From contig NZ_JACJRQ010000042.1 in NCBI RefSeq assembly GCF_014697355.1, positions 1-61,509 on the forward strand: a DNA stretch of 61,509 nt, in the 5' to 3' direction. The stretch comes from Nostoc calcicola FACHB-3891 (GTDB taxonomy: Bacteria > Cyanobacteriota > Cyanobacteriia > Cyanobacteriales > Nostocaceae). Positions 16,757 through 25,430 of this stretch are shown one piece after another. The stretch's first letter is position 1, and the number at the start of each line of letters is the position of its first letter. A program made the position numbers and the translations under genes. The notes beneath the pieces are model-generated. The model had not been told where the DNA came from, searched no databases, and worked only from the letters and a program-made list of their open reading frames with translations.

Positions 16757-18400
16757 ATGAAAAAGCTTCATTTAGGTTCGATGCGCTCGACCATTTCTTC
16801 GGCGCTTAGCTTTGCAATGACTCTGGGTATGGTCGTTAATACGCCACTATATGCTCAAACCCTCACTTCCCAATCCACTCCATTAGATCATCTTAAAGCC
16901 GCGCCTCGACCCGTATTTAAAAAAGGCAATACTCTGTTTCCTTTGGGTCAAGCGCATTGTGGGCTATCGAAAGAAACTTACATTGAATTAGCTGACTATT
17001 GGGGATATGGACTACCAATAGACAGAGCCGATTTGGCAAAAGTTGCCCTAGCTAATCCTGGCCGCTACCAACCTGTAGTCATGGTAGGAGAGGTGTATAG
17101 ATTTTATGATAACTACGATGGGCGTCACTCTTACCTTCCCAAGCTGCCAGCGAGTACTTGGTTACATGACAAGAATGGAAACATTATTCTCAACGGTGGT
17201 CGAGCAATAGTCAGTCCTGCTGCACCAAATGAGGCATTTCAAATCATCGGTGACTTCTATGGAAAATTGATAGGTCCATTAGAGAGAACTGCTGCACAAC
17301 CTATCAAAGTAATCCTTAACCAAGGTGAGAGTGGGCTTTGGATTCCTGGTGACAACGATCCTGAACTGTACTTCGGACAAGATCCTCAAGTAAAAGCTGA
17401 CTTCAATAATTCCGGTCTGAACGACTGGTTTGCCTATATATCTCGCAACAAAGCACGACAGGAAGGAGTACTTAAACAAAAGCTATTTAGTAGCTTGCAG
17501 TCTCGACCAATGTACTCTTGGTATCAGGAACAATACGGTACTGAGCGTGGTCGCTGGGCTGGATGGGCATGGTATATGTTCAAATACGAAAATTTCCTAG
17601 ACTCTTATCGCAAACCAATCGTATCTGATTATACCGCGCCAGAAATGTATTACAACTTTCATAACTCTGGTTGGACTGGTATAGAGTACAACACCGGAGT
17701 GGCGTGGGACGCATTGACGCAAGCGTTGAATAATATTTCTGGGGCAATCAGTCTGGGACAGAAGTTTACTTATCCTTGGATAAGCATGGGTTGGGAAGGT
17801 TACACAGGTCAACCAATCTCCAGTCCAGATACCTTTATGGGTATGATGAAAACTTACTATACGGCAGGAGCCATCGGGTCTGTAGGCGGGTATTTCGTAT
17901 GCAGTGGACCATTGTGGGAATCACTCAACTACAACAAGCCCATTGGTGCGACAACTCCCACACTGATTCGGCAGTTAACAATACAAGGTCACGCCCATGC
18001 CTTGTTCTCACATTTAGAGGAGTACTTGCGTAAGGGCGACCTTTTGCCAGGGCCAAATGTGCATCCCTATCAAAGTTGGACTAAGGTATTGCCAGCAATG
18101 GAGTTTCCGGCGGAAGGTCAGACACAGCAATTACAAGGTAGATGGGGACCTGTTACTGTACCAACCGCTCGTGTTTTGGCACGCAAAATTATTGGCGAAG
18201 ACCGTTGGCTAGTTACTGCTTGGGCGAATGTGGGCAATGACCGCGATGTGAGGGTGAAGATTGATAACAAACTGGGAACTCTGACTTTACGTGCTAGAAG
18301 GGCAGGGTCTGTGTATGTTGTCAAACTTGTAAATGGTCTGGTTCAACAGACTTTAATAGATTCTGATGCCATGAACCCGACTAAGTTCTTATCTCCATAA
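16757..18400 (+). CDS. Large secreted protein of unknown function (547 aa)
   Basis: I do not recognise a named family with confidence. The N-terminus is a signal peptide (about 1-34: basic MKKLHLGSMR, hydrophobic ALSFAMTLGMVV, then a cleavage-type LYAQ). The mature part is rich in Trp, Tyr and Gly (QAHCGLSKETYIELADYWG, GRWAGWAWYMFKYENF, WISMGWEGYTG, SGPLWESLNY). Acidic residues lie close to aromatic ones (NQGESGLWIPGDNDPE). The C-terminal 90 residues look like a beta sandwich (VRVKIDNKLGTLTLRARRAGSVYVV). This composition would suit a TIM-barrel glycoside hydrolase with a beta C-domain acting on a polysaccharide, which would fit the neighbouring glycan locus; it is inference only. GGAG seven bases before the ATG is a good ribosome site. 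Confidence 0.7.
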   Translation: MKKLHLGSMRSTISSALSFAMTLGMVVNTPLYAQTLTSQSTPLDHLKAAPRPVFKKGNTLFPLGQAHCGLSKETYIELADYWGYGLPIDRADLAKVALANPGRYQPVVMVGEVYRFYDNYDGRHSYLPKLPASTWLHDKNGNIILNGGRAIVSPAAPNEAFQIIGDFYGKLIGPLERTAAQPIKVILNQGESGLWIPGDNDPELYFGQDPQVKADFNNSGLNDWFAYISRNKARQEGVLKQKLFSSLQSRPMYSWYQEQYGTERGRWAGWAWYMFKYENFLDSYRKPIVSDYTAPEMYYNFHNSGWTGIEYNTGVAWDALTQALNNISGAISLGQKFTYPWISMGWEGYTGQPISSPDTFMGMMKTYYTAGAIGSVGGYFVCSGPLWESLNYNKPIGATTPTLIRQLTIQGHAHALFSHLEEYLRKGDLLPGPNVHPYQSWTKVLPAMEFPAEGQTQQLQGRWGPVTVPTARVLARKIIGEDRWLVTAWANVGNDRDVRVKIDNKLGTLTLRARRAGSVYVVKLVNGLVQQTLIDSDAMNPTKFLSP

Positions 18401-18418
18401 GATCAAAATGGCGAGTAG

Positions 18419-18446
18419 GTACAGACGCAATTAATCGCGTCTGTAC
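18419..18446. repeat. 28-base palindrome with one mismatch, AGACGCGAT family
   Basis: GTACAGACGCAATT pairs with AATCGCGTCTGTAC apart from one base. It lies 19 bases after the secreted protein stop and may terminate it. Confidence 0.65.
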
Positions 18447-18499
18447 GAGAGTAGGGTGCATTTCTTTTTGATGAAATACCTGATACAGATACATAGATA

Positions 18500-18521
18500 G
18501 GGGCGTACAGCTGTACGCCCC
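18500..18521. repeat. Perfect 22-base palindrome, CACAGCTGTG-like family
   Basis: GGGGCGTACAG is followed by its exact complement. The right flank (CAAAGATTTTTGGAAATGG) resembles the flanks of the copies at 3179 and 10320. It lies in the gap between the secreted protein and the convergent acetyltransferase gene. Confidence 0.7.
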
Positions 18522-18681
18522 TACAATCGATTCATCTGTTGCAAAGATTTTTGGAAATGGTATTAGTTGTAGGATTTTCCTGTGATTAGCTGCAACCTCC
18601 TTAACTACTTGAGTCATACCCCCATTGCATTGGGAGTGCCGAATGCAGTCGGGTAGGATATCAATCCACAACAGTCTCTAC

Positions 18682-19221
18682 CTACAATTTCCGTTGCTTT
18701 ATGGCTTGAGCTGGATTACCCACATAAATTGTCATGGACTCTAATGAACTACTAGCTACTCCCCCTAAGGTAAGCACTGCTCCCCGACCAACAGTGACTC
18801 CCGGGCCAATTACTGCCTTGGCTGCAATCCAACTACTCTCTTGAATATAAATCGGTGCAGTAATCAGTTGAAAATCAGGATGGTTCCAATCATGATTACC
18901 AGTACACAGATAAACGCCTTGAGATAGACATACATGACTTTCAATGGTGACTAGAGCAAGGTTATCAATCCAAGCATCTTCTCCAATCCATACATAATCG
19001 CTAACTATCAATCGCCAAGGGAATTTGATGCGAACTCCTGGCTTGATACGAACACCTTGACCAATTTTTGCTCCAAAAGTACGAAGTAGGAAAACTTTTA
19101 AGCCTGACATGGGAAGCAAGCGACTTTGTACTAAGGGTGAACCCAAGAAGTACCACAGAAGTTGCTTCCAATAAGGTGCGCCAGGAATATAATTACCGAC
19201 TGTGTAGGAATCTAGACGCAT
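18682..19221 (-). CDS. WcaF-type O-acetyltransferase (left-handed beta helix)
   Basis: A protein of about 179 residues of the hexapeptide-repeat acetyltransferase superfamily, close to colanic acid acetyltransferase WcaF. It would transfer acetyl from acetyl-CoA to a sugar of the exopolysaccharide. Visible features are the N-terminal SYTVGNYIPGAPYWKQLLWY, GAKIGQGVRIKPGVRIKFPWRL, YVWIGEDAWIDNLALV, CTGNHDWNHPDF (catalytic His region), WIAAKAVIGPGVTVGRGAVL and YVGNPAQAIKQRK. The ATG at 19221 is chosen over one 18 codons upstream: it starts one base after the stop of the YdcF-type gene and gives the family's usual N-terminus. It is the last gene of the minus-strand glycan run. Confidence 0.87.
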   Translation of the reverse strand: MRLDSYTVGNYIPGAPYWKQLLWYFLGSPLVQSRLLPMSGLKVFLLRTFGAKIGQGVRIKPGVRIKFPWRLIVSDYVWIGEDAWIDNLALVTIESHVCLSQGVYLCTGNHDWNHPDFQLITAPIYIQESSWIAAKAVIGPGVTVGRGAVLTLGGVASSSLESMTIYVGNPAQAIKQRKL

Positions 19222-19222
19222 A

Positions 19223-19816
19223 CTAGAGTAAATCAATAACAGACTGAAGACTGGTTCCTGTACGACCTGTGACAATCCAAAGTATGGAGCGTCCTAGATC
19301 GCGAATAATAGGAGAAATACTTTCTTTTCTTGATTGATCTGCATCTGAGAGTACAGAAATTGGCGTAAAGGCGATACCTTTGATACCAAAAATCATGGTG
19401 GCGATCGCCTTTGCTCTAGGCATATGAAAATCTGAGGTAACTAAATAAACATGTTGTATACCTTTATGCTCAAACTCAGGAACAATTGTAGTAAAGTTTG
19501 TAACGGTATCAACAGCACGATAATCTAAATGAACACGACTGTCTGAAATGCCAGCAGCTTGAAAAATCGGTCGCGCTATTTCAGGGGGAGTACCAGAGGA
19601 AACCCAAACTTCCAAAGCAGGATACCAACGGGCTATTTCGGCTGCTGTCTGCTCGCGGTCTGTCCAAGCACCAAGAGTCAGAATAGCTTGTGGTTGGGGG
19701 GCTTGGTAGTAGGCTATAGCCAGACGCAGGGGAACCATCAGCAGTAGCGAGAGGAAAGAACTTGCTATAGCTAAAATCAAATATTTTTTGCGTAGCCAAT
19801 GAAACTTTCTCGTCAT
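19223..19816 (-). CDS. YdcF/SanA-like DUF218 membrane protein
   Basis: A 197-residue protein with one N-terminal membrane helix (about 12-35, YLILAIASSFLSLLLMVPL) and a DUF218 domain: AILTLGAWTDREQTAAEIARWY, VWVSSGTPP, VTNFTTIVPEF, VYLVTSDFHMPRAKAIAT. DUF218 proteins (ElyC, SanA, YdcF) act in envelope or polysaccharide metabolism, with no agreed reaction. Its ATG overlaps the stop of the upstream GT2 gene by four bases (ATGA), and the acetyltransferase starts right after its stop, so the three are translationally coupled. An envelope-glycan role fits the context. Confidence 0.85.
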   Translation of the reverse strand: MTRKFHWLRKKYLILAIASSFLSLLLMVPLRLAIAYYQAPQPQAILTLGAWTDREQTAAEIARWYPALEVWVSSGTPPEIARPIFQAAGISDSRVHLDYRAVDTVTNFTTIVPEFEHKGIQHVYLVTSDFHMPRAKAIATMIFGIKGIAFTPISVLSDADQSRKESISPIIRDLGRSILWIVTGRTGTSLQSVIDLL

Positions 19817-20586
19817 GCTTTTTCTTTTAATTGTTCGGCTTCAATCAAATGAATTGCAAGAAGAATTTCTGCTAATACACGCTCAAATGCATAATACCAG
19901 CCGCGCCAGCCATCAAGAATCCCACCCTTGAAAATCAGGCAGTAGAAAAGGATAATGAAAGGAGCAAGAAGTTTTTGTTTGCGGATGCGATCGCCCCAAC
20001 TTAGTTCGCTCATGGGAGTATCCAATAATTTCTTGACTTCAATCACCATGTAGCGATCCTGCGCCCATAACCAACGGCTAAGAGGTTTGCGATCGTCGTG
20101 GTAAATATAGCCAGATAACATTGCTGATTCACCTTTAACTTGTAAGAGTTGGGTATGACCATCATCAATGTAAATAGATTTATTGATTCTAAAAAGAACC
20201 TGTCGAGGAGGAAGTATTGTACCCCTTAGAGGTTTACCGAAAACACAATATTTGAATCTGATAAAATAACCATCTATAGGTGAATCTTCAGGTAATTCCT
20301 TGATTTCATCAACTAGCTTCTCTGAAACAATATAATCTGCGTCTAGAGATAGTACCCACTCAGAGTTAATTTGAGACAAACCGTAATTCCACTGCGTAGC
20401 ATGAGTATCAAATTTTCTTTGAAATAATTTAACTTGAGGGTAAGATGCGATGATTTCTAGAGTTTCATCAGAACTATAGCTGTCAATAATAATAATCTGA
20501 TTTGCCCAAGTTAGTTTTTCTAGTGTTCGCTTAATATTAGGTGCTTCATTATAAGTTAGAACTAATGGGGTGATTTTATCTAGCAT
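19813..20586 (-). CDS. Family 2 glycosyltransferase (WaaE/KdtX-like)
   Basis: A 257-residue GT-A enzyme. Motifs in order: PLVLTYNEAPNIKRTLEKL (about 7-25), IIIIDSYSSDET (31-42), QWNYGLSQ and the metal-binding LDADY (81-85). Then come FGKPLRGTILPPRQVLFRINK and GYIYHDDRKPLSRWLWAQDRY, typical of the WaaE-like subgroup. A C-terminal amphipathic or membrane-associated helix (PFIILFYCLIFKGGILDG) suggests membrane contact. It would add a sugar to the growing lipid-linked repeat. It overlaps the YdcF gene start by four bases; about 260 bases separate it from the next GT gene upstream. Confidence 0.9.
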   Translation of the reverse strand: MLDKITPLVLTYNEAPNIKRTLEKLTWANQIIIIDSYSSDETLEIIASYPQVKLFQRKFDTHATQWNYGLSQINSEWVLSLDADYIVSEKLVDEIKELPEDSPIDGYFIRFKYCVFGKPLRGTILPPRQVLFRINKSIYIDDGHTQLLQVKGESAMLSGYIYHDDRKPLSRWLWAQDRYMVIEVKKLLDTPMSELSWGDRIRKQKLLAPFIILFYCLIFKGGILDGWRGWYYAFERVLAEILLAIHLIEAEQLKEKA

Positions 20587-20791
20587 AAATGTAAATACAT
20601 AAAAAATTGCAGTAAACTAAATTTATTGATTCCTAGAAACTTGGAGCCAATAATTTAATTAATTTATTTGAAACGAGCGTATTTTGGATTAACCCTATGC
20701 ATGAATGCACGACGCTTGAATAATGAAATTGTTTGATTCTCACTCGCGTCTGAAGTCGGGGGCTTGAAACCTTTTTGAGATTATAGATTTT

Positions 20792-20830
20792 AATCCAAAA
20801 TCCAAAATCCAAAATCTAAAATCTAAAATT
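20792..20830. repeat. Heptameric tandem repeat (CCAAAAT/CTAAAAT)n
   Basis: About five heptamers, CCAAAAT then CTAAAAT, in the 261-base gap between two glycosyltransferase genes. The unit resembles that at 3331-3354. Confidence 0.75.
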
Positions 20831-20847
20831 GTCTCGGTCAAGAATTT

Positions 20848-22041
20848 TTACAGAAAAGTAGGTAGAAATTCTTTTTGGAGAACAGTTTGATAAATTTGTT
20901 GCATTTGCAAGGCTGTTTTTTCTAAAGTGTATTTTTCCGATATAAGTTGACGAGCTCGCTCACCCATTTTTTGAGCGATTTGGGTATTATTCAAGTAATC
21001 TTCTAAAGCTTGGGCGATCGCTGCTACATCCAAATCAGGAACGTAACCTAGTTGGTTTTCTTTGACAACAGAAGCTAGGGCTACACCAGGAGTCACTAAA
21101 ACAGGAACACCTACAGCTAACGATTCTAAAACTGAGACAGCAAAGTTTTCCGAATGAGAAGTCAGAACAAAAAGGTCAGAACCTTGCATCAATATATCTT
21201 TGGTCTGGCCTTCGACAAATCCCACAACAAGGGTGCGATCGCGCAATCCACTCTTAACCAGCAAAGATTCTATTTCAGCTTCGTAATCTGGAGTGCCATT
21301 ACCTGCAAGTATAAAAGTAAATCGGTGGTGAGTCAGTTTGCCGAGAGCCGGAATCAGATACTCTAAACCTTTTTTATAATGCAGCCGAGACAAAAACAAA
21401 ATCACAGGTTCGTCTGGGGGTATGTTAAACTGTTGCCGCAGACGCTGACGAGCATCAGAAATTTGAGTTGGTAAAGATATTCCCAACGGTAGCACAAAAC
21501 TAGGTTTGTGCAGTCCAAGTAAAGATACTTCTTGCTGTTCCTTCTCGGAAGTGAAGTGGATCATCTGACTGCTGTCAAGATTTGCTTGTTCTATAAGTTT
21601 AAGATAGGTTTGCTTTTTACGTGTACTTTGTTGTAAAGACCACTCACATAGTAAGCCATGTGGAGTGACTACGTAAGGAACATTTTTCAAACGGGCGATC
21701 GCCATTGCGATCGTTGATGGATAGGAGAAAAGAGCGTGGACATGTACAAGCTCATACTGAGAAATATTTTGCCAAAGCCATTGTGTCAACTCACCAGTAA
21801 ACGCATATTCTCTGACAGCTTTGATATTGGGTGAAAACCGGCGGAAAAACCAAACTGGAACATGATTGTACTGAATGCGCTTGCAAAGCGGAACATCAAG
21901 TAAGTTATCACCATCATCGTTAGTAGTGGCAATTTCGGCATTGACATTAATTATTTGTAATGCCTTTACCATATCTAAAACAGCTTGACTTGTGCCACCC
22001 CGCACTTTTGTAATAGAAGGAATAATGTGGAGAATTTTCAT
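20848..22041 (-). CDS. Family 4 glycosyltransferase
   Basis: A 397-residue GT-B enzyme. The N-terminal Rossmann half starts MKILHIIPSITKVRGGTSQAV and contains HVHALFSYPSTIAMAIARL and VVTPHGLL. The C-terminal half has ILFLSRLHYKKGLEYLIPAL (GT4 donor-binding start), FILAGNG, VVGFVEGQTKD and the E-x7-E motif SENFAVSVLESLAVGVPVLVT. It is cytoplasmic or peripheral and probably uses an NDP-sugar to extend the exopolysaccharide repeat. It lies between the Wzy-like gene and the WaaE-like GT2, all on the minus strand. Confidence 0.92.
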   Translation of the reverse strand: MKILHIIPSITKVRGGTSQAVLDMVKALQIINVNAEIATTNDDGDNLLDVPLCKRIQYNHVPVWFFRRFSPNIKAVREYAFTGELTQWLWQNISQYELVHVHALFSYPSTIAMAIARLKNVPYVVTPHGLLCEWSLQQSTRKKQTYLKLIEQANLDSSQMIHFTSEKEQQEVSLLGLHKPSFVLPLGISLPTQISDARQRLRQQFNIPPDEPVILFLSRLHYKKGLEYLIPALGKLTHHRFTFILAGNGTPDYEAEIESLLVKSGLRDRTLVVGFVEGQTKDILMQGSDLFVLTSHSENFAVSVLESLAVGVPVLVTPGVALASVVKENQLGYVPDLDVAAIAQALEDYLNNTQIAQKMGERARQLISEKYTLEKTALQMQQIYQTVLQKEFLPTFL

Positions 22042-22263
22042 TAAAAATAAATCAAAGGTTAGGATTGATTATACATACAGAGAAATTAGATTTTCTAATT
22101 ATTAATCATAAAGAATAAACACGTAAATTGTCATAATTATCCAATTAAATTCTATGCAATTTGTGGATGAATAAACTGTTTTCGTTACCCCCAATTTCTG
22201 TGAATTTGGTTGTCTTTAAGACACTCGCGGATACGGCGGTAGCTACTCCGAACTGATTGATTC

Positions 22264-22300
22264 TGACTCCTGAATTCTGAATTCTGAATTCTTCTTCAAT
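22264..22300. repeat. (GAATTCT)n tandem repeat at the 3' end of the Wzy-like gene
   Basis: Three GAATTCT units followed by TCTTCAATTTTGCATTC. Inverted, it matches the repeat after the HEAT-protein gene at 9658-9692 (GAAGAAGAATGCAGAATTC). The Wzy-like stop codon lies at its edge. Confidence 0.7.
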
Positions 22301-23636
22301 TTTGCATTCTTTGCCATAATAAGTACTTATTTTCGACATTATCCAAATCAAGTAAATACTTTCCCAATGATAAATACATCAGCAGTGAAAACACAGGAAA
22401 AGATAGATTTCCTAAAAGAAGAGCTTCTGAAAAGCTTCCTACCAAAAGACCCGCCAAGCCAGCTATAACAGTACTAGTATGCAAAAAATAATTAGATTTT
22501 TTATGATTTAATTGATGAAGTTCAAACATCATCTTCAAACATCCCAGCCCCATCAGGACTATAGGTATAAATCCCATCAATCCTGTAGTGTCTCCAGCAG
22601 CTAACCACGAATTCTCTCCAAAAACCAAACGTCCTCCCTGCAAGGGAGAACCAAACAGTGGGCTACTCATAAAGCCACTCCACATACCAGCCCAAGCTTC
22701 TTCACGTGTGTTTCCACCTGAAATGAACCTATTGCTTACTGGTGTGTTTTGGACAATCGCATCTGGACTTATAAACCAAAATATTACGCCCAACAAAACA
22801 CCAACAAACAAGCCTAAACGTAGTAAATAACCAGATCTATTACGATAGAAAAATAAAATCGAGCTGATTCCCATAATTGCGCCAGTACGAGAACCTGTTA
22901 GAAATAAAAAGTATGCAACAACAAGTAAAATAGCGATCCAAAAAACTTTGATCGAGTTCCATTTTTTATGGCTTTCAATGAGAAACATGAAGCAGGGAAT
23001 AGTGCCTGCTAACAAAGCAGCTGCATGTTGGGAACTACCTGTAGTTCCCAGGAACCTGCCTTGCACAAATGTCATTGCGTGCATATCAAATCTTCCTTGA
23101 TAAGCGCAGGCAACAGCAAAGACAACACCAGCCATTGCAAGTGACCAAACACCCAAGCGGAAATTGTATTCATCCTGCAACCACCGGGAAGGCCCTAACT
23201 TAAACATCAGCACAATTGCCCCAAATGTAGTTAGTGCAAGTAAGGCAAAACCTACGTCACCATAAACTAGAATCTTCAAAAAAACTGCCACCTGAAATGC
23301 GATCAGGTAATAGACTGGCTGTGGAATAATTATCCGCCGCCACCCGTTTTGTGTTTGCATTCCCAGTAGGAGCAGCGAAGCGAGGAGAACTATAGTTAAG
23401 GGGCGACCCATATCGCGCAACTGCTGCAAAGGAAAAACTAAAGCTGGTGGTTCCTTTATCCACTGATCTTGAAACTTTGCTAACGAAGTTGCATAACAGC
23501 AAAAAGCGAATAATAGCCAAGCTAAACGTCGAGAACGTCGAGCTTTATCCAACATAAAAAGACCGATGACAATTCCCAATATGCCATAAGGGCTAAAGAT
23601 GAGGTCAAAAAGTTTGCTAATAGGATCTGAATTCAT
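22296..23636 (-). CDS. O-antigen polymerase/ligase-like membrane protein (Wzy-type)
   Basis: A 446-residue polytopic protein with about 11-12 hydrophobic helices (GILGIVIGLFMLDK, RPLTIVLLASLLLLGMQ, FALLALTTFGAIVLMF, VFWIAILLVVAYFLFLTGSRTGAIMGI). The GSRTGAIMG motif and the late extracytoplasmic segment (SSPLFGSPLQGGRLVFGENSWLAAGDTTGLMGFIPIVLMG) are the usual Wzy/WaaL landmarks. It would polymerise or ligate lipid-linked repeats outside the inner membrane. The last residues (LLWQRMQN) border a tandem repeat, so the natural C-terminus may have been altered. A GT4 gene precedes it by 10 bases. Confidence 0.85.
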   Translation of the reverse strand: MNSDPISKLFDLIFSPYGILGIVIGLFMLDKARRSRRLAWLLFAFCCYATSLAKFQDQWIKEPPALVFPLQQLRDMGRPLTIVLLASLLLLGMQTQNGWRRIIIPQPVYYLIAFQVAVFLKILVYGDVGFALLALTTFGAIVLMFKLGPSRWLQDEYNFRLGVWSLAMAGVVFAVACAYQGRFDMHAMTFVQGRFLGTTGSSQHAAALLAGTIPCFMFLIESHKKWNSIKVFWIAILLVVAYFLFLTGSRTGAIMGISSILFFYRNRSGYLLRLGLFVGVLLGVIFWFISPDAIVQNTPVSNRFISGGNTREEAWAGMWSGFMSSPLFGSPLQGGRLVFGENSWLAAGDTTGLMGFIPIVLMGLGCLKMMFELHQLNHKKSNYFLHTSTVIAGLAGLLVGSFSEALLLGNLSFPVFSLLMYLSLGKYLLDLDNVENKYLLWQRMQN

Positions 23637-23646
23637 GGTTGAAAAT

Positions 23647-24762
23647 TCATGCCAGATTTTCAGTAACCAGATTACTTGTATTTTGCTTGACTGTTTTCAT
23701 CTGGTGTGCATTGTGTAACAATTCCTGCCAACGAGTTGCCCAGATATTGGCAGCGTAAGGAGCTGCTAATTGTTGCGATCGCTTTCCCCAAGTTGGTAAT
23801 TCAGCATAGTGTTGGTGTAAAGTCAGCATTGCCTTAGCTAAAGCTTTTGGTTCTTCTTTTGGTACAATCAAGCCATTATACCAAGGTCGAATTATCTCGA
23901 CAGCAGAACCACAAACATCAGTACAAATAATAGGTAACCCAGCCGCAGCAGCTTCTACTAAAGCTAGCGGCCAAGGATCGAATCGACTGGGCAAAACAAA
24001 AGCTGCTGCCGATCGCCACACAACTTGCATTTCTGACGGTTGTAAAAATCCTCGATTCTCGATTCCTGGTTTTCCCAAAAGATGTGATTCCAATGCTCCT
24101 TGTCCACAACATACTAAAGTCCAAGGATTGGATACTTGAGAACGGTAAATTTGGTAAGCTTCTACAAGGACATCAATTGCCTTAACCGGAACATAGCGAC
24201 CAACAAATAAAAATGAACGCGGCCATTGCGACTCAATGCGTTGTTCCCACAATGGAGACCAAACATCATAATCAATGCCATAAACTCCATGCGCTATATT
24301 TGCTGGGTCAATTCCTAAGCGTGAAGCATATTGCCAACTACGTTCTCCGGCAACAACAATGCTATTTATACATTGCAAGTAGGAGCGGAGAAACAAAGGG
24401 GCTAAATGTTGTTTCCACGTACCCCACCAAGGGGTATCCATAGTCATAACTAAGGCTGTTTTAGATAATTGGGAAGCAAACGCCAACTGACGATAAGGTT
24501 TATGCAACCAACCACAAAGAACAACCACATCTGGAGATTCCGCCAACACCAAACGCTTGATTAAATTTGCATCTTGTCTTTCTTTGATATCCAAAAGTCG
24601 GCAGGGAATATCCTGCATCAATCGATCGGAAAATGCGGTTTCAGTAAGAGCTTGAAAGCCAATGACAAATACATCAATTTCTGGTGTTTGATGCAGAGCT
24701 CGCCAGCAGGCTGCCATGTAACCAGAGATATCAGACCAGCAAAAAACAACTTTTAGAGCCAT
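23647..24762 (-). CDS. Family 4 glycosyltransferase
   Basis: A 371-residue GT-B enzyme. The N-terminal half reads FCWSDISGYMAACWRAL and VVVLCGWLHKPYRQLA. The C-terminal half has SFLFVGRYVPVKAIDVLVEAY, WTLVCCGQGALE, NRGFLQPSEMQVVWRSA and the active-site FVLPSRFDPWPLALVEAAAAGLPIICT. It probably adds a sugar to the exopolysaccharide unit. Two bases separate it from the methyltransferase gene upstream and ten from the Wzy-like gene downstream, so it is within the operon. The extra N-terminal Trp/Cys content (MAACWRAL, SKTALVMTMDTPWWGTW) is uncommon but the fold is clear. Confidence 0.9.
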   Translation of the reverse strand: MALKVVFCWSDISGYMAACWRALHQTPEIDVFVIGFQALTETAFSDRLMQDIPCRLLDIKERQDANLIKRLVLAESPDVVVLCGWLHKPYRQLAFASQLSKTALVMTMDTPWWGTWKQHLAPLFLRSYLQCINSIVVAGERSWQYASRLGIDPANIAHGVYGIDYDVWSPLWEQRIESQWPRSFLFVGRYVPVKAIDVLVEAYQIYRSQVSNPWTLVCCGQGALESHLLGKPGIENRGFLQPSEMQVVWRSAAAFVLPSRFDPWPLALVEAAAAGLPIICTDVCGSAVEIIRPWYNGLIVPKEEPKALAKAMLTLHQHYAELPTWGKRSQQLAAPYAANIWATRWQELLHNAHQMKTVKQNTSNLVTENLA

Positions 24763-24764
24763 GT

Positions 24765-25430
24765 TTACTTACGACATTGAATCCCAAGTTCATTCTCCCA
24801 CCGCTCCACATCTTCTAACTTGCTAAAAGCAGAAATACCAGAATCTCCTATGTAAGCTCGACGGATATCCTTAAACCCCACCTTTTCAAGTTCAATGGAA
24901 AGTGATTTATAGTCCCACATCCAAAGGTGCTGACTTCCACTAATCCATTCTTGGAAAAAAGAAAGTAAGCTACGTTGCCGATGTTCTTTTCCTAACCAGG
25001 TCACACGCATGAATTCTAACGCAGCTTCAGGAGATGTTGATTTGACATACTGTTGAGCCATAAATTCTAAATCAGGCACAACCAAACGAAATATCCCATC
25101 AGGTTTAAGATATCGGTAACAGTTTTCTAGAGACTTACGCAGGTCTTCTAAAGTTAGATGTTCCAAAACATGCGAACAGTACAATAGTTCAACACTATTG
25201 TCAGGGATGGGTAGCCCTTTTACTATGTCACCATACTTCACATTTTGTGGAAATCTTCCAAAAGGGCCAGAAGGCACTAGCTTCCCCACTACAGGTAGCT
25301 TTTGTAAGCGCAGTGCAAGACTAGAATCAAAGTTCAACCATTGGCTAGGGGCGCATAGCCCACTACCAAATTGGACATATTCTGCCTTCTGTGTTAAAGG
25401 CATAGTGGTTTTGTTATTTGTTAATAGCAT
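24765..25430 (-). CDS. SAM-dependent methyltransferase-domain protein
   Basis: A 221-residue protein with a class I methyltransferase-like core: YVQFGSGLCAPSQWLNFD (N-terminal glycine motif as in the cyanobacterial/LicD-region proteins), LPIPDNSVELLYCSHVLEHLTLEDLRKSLENCYRYLKPDGIFRLVVPDLE (quoted in parts: CSHVLEHL, LKPDGIFRLVVPD) and HLWMWDYKSL. The classic GxGxG loop is modified, so acceptor methylation of a sugar is likely but not certain. The ATG at 25430 is chosen: it overlaps the TAA of the upstream GT4 as TAATG, a sign of coupling; an upstream in-frame start lies inside that gene. Confidence 0.8.
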   Translation of the reverse strand: MLLTNNKTTMPLTQKAEYVQFGSGLCAPSQWLNFDSSLALRLQKLPVVGKLVPSGPFGRFPQNVKYGDIVKGLPIPDNSVELLYCSHVLEHLTLEDLRKSLENCYRYLKPDGIFRLVVPDLEFMAQQYVKSTSPEAALEFMRVTWLGKEHRQRSLLSFFQEWISGSQHLWMWDYKSLSIELEKVGFKDIRRAYIGDSGISAFSKLEDVERWENELGIQCRK

